NCBI GenBank assembly: GCA_900769835.1
Contig: CAAGIE010000149.1
Location: 1 to 5,351 of the forward strand
Direction of reading: 5' to 3'
DNA: 5,351 nucleotides
Source: an uncultured Oscillospiraceae bacterium
GTDB lineage: Bacteria; Bacillota; Clostridia; Oscillospirales; Oscillospiraceae
Position numbers and translations under genes: made by a program. Below, piece after piece: positions 1 to 5,321 of this stretch. Below the pieces are notes generated by a model. That model saw only the letters and a list, made by a program, of their open reading frames with translations, was not told the DNA's origin and made no database searches. Each line of letters opens with the position of its first letter. Position 1 is the stretch's first letter.

Positions 1-383
1 CCGAAGTCCTCGCAGCACTGGTGGGAAGCGCCGTCCTCACCAACAGAGATACCGCCGTGGGTAGCGCCGATCTTAACGTTCAGGTGGGGGTAGCCGATGG
101 AGTTGCGGATCTGCTCGAAAGCGCGACCTGCAGCGAACATTGCGAAAGTAGATGCAAAGGGAACCAGGCCTGCAGTGCTCATACCGGCTGCTGCACAGAC
201 CATGTTAGCCTCTGCGATACCGAAGTCAAAATGACGCTCGGGGAATGCCTTCTGGAAGGTACCGGTCTTGGTAGCGCCTGCCAGGTCAGCGTCCAGAACG
301 ACCAGGTCGTTCACCTCGGCACCCAGCTCCTTCAGAGCGTTGCCGTAGCTATCACGAGTAGCGATCTTCTTCATATCTGCCAT
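1..383 (-). CDS. Transketolase, C-terminal subunit (partial, 3' end outside window)
   Basis: This is the pyrimidine-binding half of a split transketolase. It works with the N-terminal subunit encoded just upstream to move two-carbon ketol units between sugar phosphates in the cytoplasmic non-oxidative pentose phosphate pathway. About 127 codons are visible and the frame is open to the window edge. Visible motifs: GIAEANM at residues 55-61, where Glu58 matches the catalytic glutamate that activates thiamine diphosphate; the conserved PFASTFAMF stretch (75-83); THGGISVGEDGASHQ (108-122), with His121 at the position of the active-site histidine of the DGxTHQ motif. The ATG at 383 lies two bases after the tktN stop, and its SD (GTGGAGG, 394-400) sits inside the last codons of tktN, which suggests translational coupling. 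Codons (GCT, GGT, AAG, TAC, CTG) suggest high expression. 1-deoxyxylulose-5-phosphate synthase is a distant relative but is normally a single chain, so it is unlikely. Confidence 0.95.
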   Translation of the reverse strand, partial: MADMKKIATRDSYGNALKELGAEVNDLVVLDADLAGATKTGTFQKAFPERHFDFGIAEANMVCAAAGMSTAGLVPFASTFAMFAAGRAFEQIRNSIGYPHLNVKIGATHGGISVGEDGASHQCCEDF

Positions 384-385
384 AA

Positions 386-1231
386 TTACATTGCCTCCAC
401 TTCTGCCAGCTGAGCCTTGAGCTCTTCCATAGCCTGGGCGTATTCTGCATCATTGGGAGCCTTGCCATGCCAACCGGCGTTGTTTTCCATGAAGGAAACG
501 CCCTTGCCCTTAACGGACTTGATGACGATAGCAGAGGGCTGACCCTTAGTCTCTCTTGCCTTTGCGAAAGCTGCCTCGATTGCGTCGAAGTCGTGGCCGT
601 CGATAGCCTGCACTGCGAAACCGAAAGCTTCCAGCTTCTCAACGATGGGGTAGGGACTCATAACATCGGCGATGTTGCCGTCGATCTGCAGGCCGTTGTT
701 GTCAACGACGATGCAGAGGTTGTCCAGCTTGTAGTGAGCGGCGGACATAAATGCCTCCCAAACCTGGCCTTCCTGGATCTCGCCGTCACCCAGCAGAGAG
801 TAGACACGGTTCGTCTTGCCGGTGTGCTTTGCAGCCAGCGCCATACCCACAGCGGTGGAAACGCCCTGACCCAGAGAACCGGTGGACATATCCACACCGG
901 GAACGGTGTTCATATTGGGGTGACCCTGCAGGTAGGAGTCGATATGACGGAAGGTGGGCAGGTCTTCCACGGGGAAGAAACCGCGCTGCGCCAGAGTGGA
1001 GTACAGACCGGGAGTGGTATGACCCTTACTCAGGACAAAACGGTCACGATCGGCCCACTTGGGATTCTTGGGGTCGATGTTCATTTCCTTAAAGTACAGA
1101 TAAGTATACACATCTGCTGCGGACAGAGAGCCGCCGGGGTGGCCTGCCTTTGCGCCGTAGGTGGACTCGATAACACCCATACGGATCTTGCAGGCAGTGA
1201 TCATAAGTTGCTTCTTTTCACTGGAAGTCAT
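386..1231 (-). CDS. Transketolase, N-terminal (thiamine diphosphate-binding) subunit
   Basis: This 281-aa protein is the diphosphate-binding half of a split transketolase, usual length for that family. The sequence shows GAKAGHPGGSLSAAD (26-40, His31), the SKGHTTPGLY active-site segment (68-77, His71), GSLGQGVSTAVGMALA (118-133), and the thiamine diphosphate/Mg motif from GDG (148-150) to the NN pair (178-179), followed by GLQIDG. The C-terminal part has GKGVSFMENNAGWHGKAP (242-259), where His255 corresponds to a conserved substrate-pocket histidine. The start at 1231 is chosen because a near-perfect AAGGAGG SD (1238-1244) lies six bases upstream. An in-frame ATG at 1279 would add 16 basic residues unlike the family and would translate across a leader hairpin. 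The gene is first in an operon with the C-terminal subunit, two bases apart, and has its own promoter. Codon choice is of the highly expressed type. Confidence 0.96.
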   Translation of the reverse strand: MTSSEKKQLMITACKIRMGVIESTYGAKAGHPGGSLSAADVYTYLYFKEMNIDPKNPKWADRDRFVLSKGHTTPGLYSTLAQRGFFPVEDLPTFRHIDSYLQGHPNMNTVPGVDMSTGSLGQGVSTAVGMALAAKHTGKTNRVYSLLGDGEIQEGQVWEAFMSAAHYKLDNLCIVVDNNGLQIDGNIADVMSPYPIVEKLEAFGFAVQAIDGHDFDAIEAAFAKARETKGQPSAIVIKSVKGKGVSFMENNAGWHGKAPNDAEYAQAMEELKAQLAEVEAM

Positions 1232-1254
1232 GGTTTTCCTCCTTGTTTTATCTT

Positions 1255-1269
1255 GCCTGCTTTGCAGGC
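1255..1269 (-). promoter_or_regulatory. Hairpin in the 5' leader of tktN
   Basis: On the minus strand this reads GCCTGC-AAA-GCAGGC, a perfect 6-bp GC-rich stem with a 3-base loop. It lies 10 bases before the SD of tktN and within the ~77-nt leader predicted from the promoter. No U-run follows on the minus strand (AAGATAAAAC comes next), so it is not an intrinsic terminator. It could stabilise the 5' end of the mRNA or influence ribosome access; that role is inference. Confidence 0.5.
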
Positions 1270-1315
1270 GAAAGTACATAAATTAACTTTGGCGCAAGCC
1301 ATAGTTAGCAAAAAT

Positions 1316-1344
1316 ATAATACCACCAAAACAGCCATTTTGCAA
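1316..1344 (-). promoter_or_regulatory. Sigma-A-type promoter of the transketolase operon
   Basis: On the minus strand, TTGCAA (-35, 1339-1344) and TATTAT (-10, 1316-1321) are separated by exactly 17 bases. They match the consensus boxes at 4/6 and 5/6 positions. Transcription would begin near 1308-1310, giving a leader of about 77 nt before the tktN ATG. It lies in the AT-rich gap between spoIIE and tktN, the expected place for the promoter. Confidence 0.7.
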
Positions 1345-1349
1345 GCACT

Positions 1350-1388
1350 TTGCGGTCTTTCAGGAAAACTTTTCCCAAAAGACCGCAA
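1350..1388. repeat. 39-bp nested palindrome directly upstream of the tkt -35 box (putative operator)
   Basis: The outer arms TTGCGGTCTTT (1350-1360) and AAAGACCGCAA (1378-1388) are perfect 11-bp inverted repeats. Inside them GGAAAA (1363-1368) and TTTTCC (1370-1375) form a second inverted repeat with the same centre (C at 1369), and only a CA/CA pair interrupts the two. The near edge is five bases upstream of the -35 box, with the centre near -60 relative to the predicted start. Neither strand has a proper U-run after the structure: the plus strand has only TTTTC, and the minus strand continues AGTGC. A binding site for a dimeric regulator fits the position best; a spoIIE-end hairpin is the alternative. 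Confidence 0.6.
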
Positions 1389-1418
1389 TTTTCATAAATA
1401 TTCCAAAGATTTTTCCAT

Positions 1419-1453
1419 ATGTTGTTGCTTTTCTGCATTTTTATCAACAACAT
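1419..1453. repeat. Inverted repeat in the spoIIE-tktN spacer
   Basis: ATGTTGTTG (1419-1427) and CAACAACAT (1445-1453) are perfect 9-bp arms around a 17-base AT-rich gap. The structure lies 38 bases beyond the spoIIE stop. The stem is AT-rich and no U-run follows on the minus strand (ATGGAAAAATC), so it is a poor intrinsic terminator. It may be a second regulator site or a 3'-end stabilising hairpin for spoIIE mRNA. Confidence 0.4.
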
Positions 1454-1490
1454 CTTGTGTTTCGACAGTATTTGTAAAAACGTTGTGGTA

Positions 1491-3416
1491 TTATGTAGAC
1501 GGAACGCAGGAACGGAGCCGCACCAGGACCACGGTGGCATCATCCTGCCCTTCCGGCTGATTCTCCGTCAGCAGTCTGGTCGCCAGTTCTCCGGGCGACC
1601 GAGCAGCCCCCGGTCTGCAGCAGCGCAGAGCTTCCTCTTCCCCTACGCCGTCGCTGACCATCACCAGCGTCTCTCCCCGACGCAGGGACAGTCGATAACG
1701 CTCCTCCCGGTGCTGCACCGAAAGGCCCGGGGGCGGGCCGACTGTCCCCACCTTTTTCGTCTCCGCGGCATCCACGATATAGGATGGCGCCGCGCCCCAT
1801 TTATATAAAGTCGCCTTTCCGGTGGCAAGTTCGATCTCCAGCAGGTCCACCGTCACCGCTCCCGCCCGCTCACGCAACGCGCAAAGACTGTTCAGGCTCT
1901 GCAACGCGTGTTCCGCGGGGTATCCCGATTGCAGGAGTCTGCGGAGCATTTCCGTGGCGGTTTTTCCCTCCTGCACCGCTCCCGGGCCACTGCCCATTCC
2001 ATCGCATAAAAGCACATAATACCGCCCCATCGGGCCGGAAAAGCGGGTGGCGATATCCCCGTTTTCCTCTTTTCTGCGATTGCCGAATATCCGCACATCC
2101 GGCGTGTACTGATCTTCCTGATACTGTCCTTTCTTCCCCAACTGATCCGACAGATCCTGAAGAAAATCAGACATAAACTGATACTGTTGCAGTACCGCCT
2201 GCCGATACTCGTTCTGCTTATTGCGGTCGGCGCAGATGGCCCGCAGTTGCTCCTGAGAGCGATGGAGTTCTGCCAAAAAACGACCGTTTTTCCGGCAGAT
2301 CACCGGCAACTCCTCCTGACTCACCAGAGGTTGCCGCAAAAGATTTCCCGACAACATACGGATCCTGCGACTGTCCTTACAATTCCCGCGGCAAGGGCAT
2401 CCGCCGCAGGCGCGTTCCGCGGCTCTGCGTACCAGAAGGTCACTGTCCACCGGCGGAATTTCCGTTTCCAAAAGGATCTGGCGGGTCTGGCTCAGCACAC
2501 CGGATGCCAGTTCCAGCCGCACCTGCGTGCTGCCCGTTTCCCCCTTGCGGAGGGCGAGTTTCTCTCTGCCGGGGAGGCATCCCGCCACCAGCCCGCCGAT
2601 CAGCAAGGCCGGAATGGGATAAGGATCCCACATCCCGCACAGATACATCACCAGCAAATACATGACTGAGGGGAATGCCCTTGTCATCCATTTCGACGGA
2701 CGGGGCAAAAACCGCACCAAATATCCGCAGGCCATCACCGCCGTCATAGGCACCGTTGTAATTCCTGCCAGATCCAGCCCTAAACCTGCCAATGCCGCCG
2801 CAGGAAATGCGCCTGCCACAGTGATCCCCGCCGCCACCGCAACGCCCACATTCAGATAAGTGGCGGGCGCGATCTGGGCCAGTGCCAACACGCCAATGCC
2901 CCAGGCAAACCATTCTAACAGCGGGTTTCTTCCTTTCATCACCCGCCCGAACAACCAGGCAGAGCCGAAAGCCATCCCCACCCGCAAAAGGTAGATCACC
3001 ACCGGCGCCCCATCCTGCCCGGAAACCTGAAACGCAAGCCCCGTTGCCGCCACCAAAAGCGCCGCCGTAGCGGGCATCAAGAAGGGTGTCCGCTCCTCAT
3101 CCCACCAGCGGGTGAGCAGCAGCACGATCACCGTGCCAAACAACAACCATACCAGCGCCTGCGTACCGGCGCCGCCCCAGAACAGAAGATATCCCAGTCC
3201 CGCTCCCAGGGCAGACAACACCGCCGCCCAGCCACTGCAGGCGCAGACCAATCCCACCGCAAAACTCTGATAATTTCCGCCCAGACTGGCGGCACTCAGG
3301 CAAAAGCCTCCTGCGGCATATCCCAACCCACGCAGAAAATTATGTACCTCCGGGTTTCCCGCCCAGGCTTTCAATCGCTGGCGGCCTTGCCGCACACAGG
3401 TGTATAAAGAATTCAA
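1491..3416 (-). CDS. spoIIE: Stage II sporulation protein E, membrane PP2C-type phosphatase
   Basis: SpoIIE sits in the polar septum during sporulation and dephosphorylates the anti-anti-sigma factor SpoIIAA, releasing sigma-F in the forespore. The 641-aa product has a short cytoplasmic start (1-28), about ten hydrophobic segments (roughly 30-281), a charged central region (282-440) with a cysteine cluster (C337, C340, C342, C346), and a C-terminal PPM/PP2C phosphatase domain (about 440-635). Phosphatase motifs are LLCDGMGSGPGA (469-480, metal ligand Asp472), KWGAAPSYI (539-547), VSDGVGEEE (587-595, Asp589) and GQDDATVVLV (623-632, Asp625/626). B. subtilis SpoIIE is 827 aa; the central region here is clearly shorter. 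The TTG start at 3416 has an AAGGAG SD eight bases upstream. The in-frame ATG at 3449 (652 aa) has no SD and overlaps the likely -10 box. Still longer reading would overlap the divergent CYTH gene. No good terminator follows the stop. The function is firm; the exact start is less so. Confidence 0.93.
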   Translation of the reverse strand: MNSLYTCVRQGRQRLKAWAGNPEVHNFLRGLGYAAGGFCLSAASLGGNYQSFAVGLVCACSGWAAVLSALGAGLGYLLFWGGAGTQALVWLLFGTVIVLLLTRWWDEERTPFLMPATAALLVAATGLAFQVSGQDGAPVVIYLLRVGMAFGSAWLFGRVMKGRNPLLEWFAWGIGVLALAQIAPATYLNVGVAVAAGITVAGAFPAAALAGLGLDLAGITTVPMTAVMACGYLVRFLPRPSKWMTRAFPSVMYLLVMYLCGMWDPYPIPALLIGGLVAGCLPGREKLALRKGETGSTQVRLELASGVLSQTRQILLETEIPPVDSDLLVRRAAERACGGCPCRGNCKDSRRIRMLSGNLLRQPLVSQEELPVICRKNGRFLAELHRSQEQLRAICADRNKQNEYRQAVLQQYQFMSDFLQDLSDQLGKKGQYQEDQYTPDVRIFGNRRKEENGDIATRFSGPMGRYYVLLCDGMGSGPGAVQEGKTATEMLRRLLQSGYPAEHALQSLNSLCALRERAGAVTVDLLEIELATGKATLYKWGAAPSYIVDAAETKKVGTVGPPPGLSVQHREERYRLSLRRGETLVMVSDGVGEEEALRCCRPGAARSPGELATRLLTENQPEGQDDATVVLVRLRSCVPST

Positions 3417-3424
3417 CCTCTCCA

Positions 3425-3430
3425 CTCCTT
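3425..3430 (-). promoter_or_regulatory. Shine-Dalgarno site that supports the TTG start of spoIIE
   Basis: AAGGAG on the minus strand lies eight bases before the TTG at 3416, which is ideal spacing. The competing ATG at 3449 is preceded by CTCTGTGGTAAA, with no SD-like run. This site therefore decides the start in favour of TTG. Confidence 0.7.
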
Positions 3431-3447
3431 GTCCCTCTGATAAGGGC

Positions 3448-3481
3448 ATTTTACCACAGAGTGTCAGCAGATTTTGTCGTA
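3448..3481 (-). promoter_or_regulatory. Putative spoIIE promoter: -10 box and Spo0A-box-like element
   Basis: The minus strand carries TAAAAT (3448-3453), a 5/6 match to the -10 consensus, which would start transcription near 3441 and leave a ~24-nt leader before the TTG. No TTGACA-like box lies 17 bases upstream. Instead the plus strand reads TTTGTCGTA at 3473-3481, one mismatch from the Spo0A box TTTGTCGAA, near the -35 position. In B. subtilis, spoIIE is a Spo0A-activated sigma-A promoter with a poor -35 region, so the layout fits that model. A single short box can arise by chance. Confidence 0.45.
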
Positions 3482-3503
3482 ACGGGAAAAGCGGGAAAGA
3501 TTC

Positions 3504-3532
3504 TTGCGTATCGCCGCAGATAGGTGTATAAT
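3504..3532 (+). promoter_or_regulatory. Promoter of the CYTH-exonuclease operon
   Basis: A perfect TATAAT (-10, 3527-3532) is preceded, after 17 bases, by TTGCGT (-35, 3504-3509; 3/6 match to TTGACA). Transcription would begin around 3539, leaving a leader of only about 14 nt that is essentially the SD (AAGGAG, 3539-3544) plus its spacer before the ATG at 3553. Confidence 0.65.
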
Positions 3533-3552
3533 AGAGAAAAGGAGTGAGGAAT

Positions 3553-4134
3553 ATGGGCGTAGAACTGGAAGTAAAATATGCCGCAAACGACGCGACCCTT
3601 GCCCGTATTCGGGCAGATCTCCCCGATGGTGAAACCATAAAAATGGCCACCACCTATTACGACACCCCCGACGGCAGACTTTCGAAAAAGCGGTACACCT
3701 TGCGGCGGCGGCTGGAAAACGGCATCTCCGTCTGCACCGTAAAGACCCCCCTTGACCGAAAGAGCCGCGGAGAATGGGACACGGAATGTGACGGGATCCC
3801 GGACGCCATCCCCCGCCTTTGCGCGCTGGGCGCGCCGAAAGATCTGGCGGAAATGACCCGGGACGGTGTGATCCCCATCTGCGGCGCCCGCTTTACCCGT
3901 CGGGCAATTCCCATCGCAAACGACGCTTTCACCGCCGAACTGGCGCTGGATCAGGGTGTCCTCACCGGCGGTCAGCGGGAATGTCCCCTTTGCGAAGTAG
4001 AACTGGAATATAAGTCAGGCGATGCAGACGCATTCCTGCTTTTCTGCGAAGCGTTTTCAAAAACCTATTCCCTCTGCCCCGAACCCCTCAGCAAGTTCCG
4101 CAGAGCCCTGAATTTGTATCTTGGAGAGAAATAA
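3553..4134 (+). CDS. CYTH-domain (triphosphate tunnel metalloenzyme-like) protein
   Basis: The 193-aa protein is a single CYTH domain, an eight-stranded tunnel fold that binds triphosphate groups with metal ions. Family members include inorganic triphosphatases, thiamine triphosphatases and class IV adenylate cyclases. Visible features are the N-terminal ExExK signature (Glu4, Glu6, Lys8), TYYDTPDGRLSKKRYTLRRR (34-53) with basic tunnel residues, VKTP (63-66) with Lys64, GEWDTE (73-78), FTAELALDQG (126-135), CEVELEYKSGD (147-157), and the C-terminal SKFRRAL (180-186). All core positions look intact, so it is probably an active triphosphatase, but the substrate cannot be read from sequence. The ATG at 3553 is preferred over a GTG at 3544 because AAGGAG lies eight bases upstream and the GTG overlaps that SD. 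It is the first gene of an operon with the exonuclease, one base apart, and divergent from spoIIE. Confidence 0.9.
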   Translation: MGVELEVKYAANDATLARIRADLPDGETIKMATTYYDTPDGRLSKKRYTLRRRLENGISVCTVKTPLDRKSRGEWDTECDGIPDAIPRLCALGAPKDLAEMTRDGVIPICGARFTRRAIPIANDAFTAELALDQGVLTGGQRECPLCEVELEYKSGDADAFLLFCEAFSKTYSLCPEPLSKFRRALNLYLGEK

Positions 4135-4135
4135 T

Positions 4136-4822
4136 ATGGCACAGTTACAATCCTTATTCAGTAAATACGACCGTCTGGTGTTGTTTGACACCGAGACCAC
4201 CGGCCTTTTGTTCAGTCGGGATGAGATCATCGAATTTGCCGCCGCCGTCATCGAACTGCGGAACGGCCGGATCACCATTCTGCGGGAGTATGACGAACTG
4301 ATCCGCCTGACCCCCGGCAACACCATCCCCGCCGAGATTCAGAAACTTACCGGCATTTCCAACGAGGATGTGGAGGCCCGCGGCATTTCCAAAGAGCAAC
4401 TTTGCAAGGATCTGAGCGAAATGATCACAGATAGCACCCTGCTGGTGGCTTATAACGCCCATTTCGACCTGAGTTTTTTGTACTATCTGTTACTGCGTAA
4501 CGGCGACGTTTCCATCCTGAAAGGAAAGGACAAACTGGATCTGCTCACCGTCTACAAGGATCGTCACAGTTACCCCCACAAACTGTGCAACGCCATTGAT
4601 GTGTATGGCCTTGCAGGCAAGGTGGTAAACTCCCACCGGGCAGTGGACGATGTGATCGCCACCGTGGCGGTTATGGAAGCGATGGAAACGGAGCGGGACG
4701 ATTTCCTGAATTATGTAAACCTCTTTGGCTACAACCCCAAGTATGGCATCACCGGAAAGCCCATCGGCTCGGTCACCTATAAGCCCCAGAAGTTTGACCC
4801 GCCCCAGCCTTTGTACGTTTGA
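4136..4822 (+). CDS. DEDDh-family 3'-5' exonuclease (DnaQ-like)
   Basis: This 228-aa protein has one RNase T/DnaQ-type exonuclease domain (about 12-185). All five DEDDh acidic/His ligands are visible: Asp18 and Glu20 in FDTETTG (17-23), Asp111 in YNAHFDLSFL (106-115), and His167 and Asp172 in HRAVDDV (167-173). This predicts a two-metal-ion exonuclease removing nucleotides from 3' ends of DNA or RNA in the cytoplasm. No polymerase, helicase or BRCT domain is attached, so it is a stand-alone enzyme rather than PolC or a DinG-like fusion. A tail of about 40 residues (NLFGYNPKYG at 201-210, then VTYKPQ) follows the domain; its role is unknown to me. The ATG at 4136 has GGAG at 4123-4126 inside the end of the CYTH gene and starts one base after that gene's stop, so translation is probably coupled. 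The natural substrate is not determinable here. Confidence 0.92.
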   Translation: MAQLQSLFSKYDRLVLFDTETTGLLFSRDEIIEFAAAVIELRNGRITILREYDELIRLTPGNTIPAEIQKLTGISNEDVEARGISKEQLCKDLSEMITDSTLLVAYNAHFDLSFLYYLLLRNGDVSILKGKDKLDLLTVYKDRHSYPHKLCNAIDVYGLAGKVVNSHRAVDDVIATVAVMEAMETERDDFLNYVNLFGYNPKYGITGKPIGSVTYKPQKFDPPQPLYV

Positions 4823-4826
4823 TATA

Positions 4827-4963
4827 CATAAAAAGCAATCCCCCCGGCAAAAACTTGCCGGGGGGACTGCTTTGGGATAAAAAAAGAGAGAGGTTGGTAG
4901 CAATTTTAGGAAGAAGACTTAACTTCTGGCTTAATAATATCAGTTTTTCTCCGACTTTTCGTT
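4827..4963 (-). ncRNA. Possible small RNA in the convergent spacer (speculative)
   Basis: On the minus strand, TTTACA (4993-4998) and TAGCAT (4970-4975) are separated by 17 bases and could form a promoter (5/6 and 4/6 matches). A transcript from about 4963 would run ~137 nt and end at the 4832-4873 hairpin, which on this strand has a fully paired stem (one G-U) followed by TTTTT. No coding frame is apparent. The RNA would contain a pyrimidine-rich CCTCTCTC segment that could pair with purine-rich SD sites. There is no homology evidence, and the region may simply be spacer. Confidence 0.2.
4832..4873. terminator. Strong hairpin ending the CYTH-exonuclease operon (probably bidirectional)
   Basis: Arms 4832-4850 and 4855-4873 are 19-bp inverted repeats with one mismatch and an AAAC loop; the core TCCCCCCGGCAA/TTGCCGGGGGGA is a perfect 12-bp GC-rich stem. 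It begins 10 bases after the exonuclease stop. On the plus strand only TTT then GGG follows, a weak U-tract. On the minus strand the stem pairs fully (G-U at the mismatch) and is followed by TTTTTATG, the better terminator. It probably serves both strands. Confidence 0.85.
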
Positions 4964-5000
4964 AAAAATATGCTAAAATTCTGTGAATAAATTGTAAACA

Positions 5001-5030
5001 AAAACGGCACCGATCACTCGGTGCCGTTTT
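5001..5030 (-). terminator. Intrinsic terminator of the zinc-ribbon gene
   Basis: AAAACGGCACCGA (5001-5013) and TCGGTGCCGTTTT (5018-5030) form a perfect 13-bp stem with a 4-base loop. It lies 12 bases beyond the stop of the zinc-ribbon gene. On the minus strand the stem runs into TTTTTGTTT, a classical U-tract. On the plus strand TTTTGCGTTTT follows, so it may also act in that direction. Confidence 0.92.
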
Positions 5031-5042
5031 GCGTTTTGCTTA

Positions 5043-5321
5043 TTAGCCCTCAGCCTTCATCTGAGCGAAGCACTCGCTGCAGTATACAGGACGATCGGAC
5101 TTAGGCTCGAAGGGAACCTTTGCCTCACCGCCGCAGCGTGCGCAGGTAGCGGTGTGGAACTCACGGGGAGCACGGGCGCTGTTCTTGCGAGCGTCACGGC
5201 ATGCCTTGCAGCGCTGGGGCTCGTTCTGGAAGCCGCGCTCTGCGTAGAATTCCTGCTCACCTGCGGTGAAAACGAATTCGTTGCCGCACTCTTTGCAAAC
5301 TAAAGTCTTGTCTTCGTACAT
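5043..5321 (-). CDS. Small double zinc-ribbon (CXXC-X17-CXXC) protein
   Basis: The 92-aa protein has four CXXC pairs: C9/C12 with C38/C41, and C60/C63 with C81/C84. The second set is spaced CXXC-X17-CXXC, matching a small zinc-ribbon family common in Clostridia, and the first set resembles the 'probable zinc-ribbon domain' family. Each half can be expected to bind one zinc ion. The linker (42-56) is rich in Arg/Lys, compatible with nucleic-acid or ribosome contact, but the function is not known to me. The ATG at 5321 is supported by AGAGAGG (5330-5336) eight bases upstream. Codons (TAC, AAG, GCT, GCA, CGT) suggest high expression, and a strong terminator follows, so it looks monocistronic at its 3' end. 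Its promoter lies beyond the window. No signal peptide or membrane segment is seen. Confidence 0.88.
   Translation of the reverse strand: MYEDKTLVCKECGNEFVFTAGEQEFYAERGFQNEPQRCKACRDARKNSARAPREFHTATCARCGGEAKVPFEPKSDRPVYCSECFAQMKAEG

Noticed and set aside
21..413. Plus-strand open frame opposite the transketolase C-terminal subunit
   Set aside because: The minus strand shows clear transketolase motifs over the same bases; the plus-strand translation is low-complexity and lacks a good SD.
1232..1279. Longer tktN start at 1279
   Set aside because: The 16 extra residues are basic and unlike transketolases, and the ideal SD is at 1238-1244, inside that extension.
467..1477. Long plus-strand open frame (336 codons) opposite tktN
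   Set aside because: It is fully antisense to the well-supported tktN, its translation has no recognisable domain, and it arises from the codon bias of the sense gene.
2187..2669. Plus-strand frame of about 160 codons inside spoIIE
   Set aside because: It is antisense to the central part of spoIIE, which is continuous and motif-bearing; no SD or known motif supports it.
3450..3653. N-terminal extension of the spoIIE frame to an ATG at 3653
   Set aside because: It would overlap the divergent CYTH gene by about 100 bases and span both promoters, and the extra residues do not resemble SpoIIE.
4490..4903. Minus-strand frame opposite the exonuclease gene
   Set aside because: It overlaps the intact exonuclease catalytic region and would begin beyond a strong terminator hairpin; no domain is recognisable.
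4874..5000. A short peptide gene in the AT-rich convergent spacer
   Set aside because: The purine-rich AGAGAGAGG near 4886-4895 resembles an SD, but no start codon with a meaningful frame follows at proper spacing.
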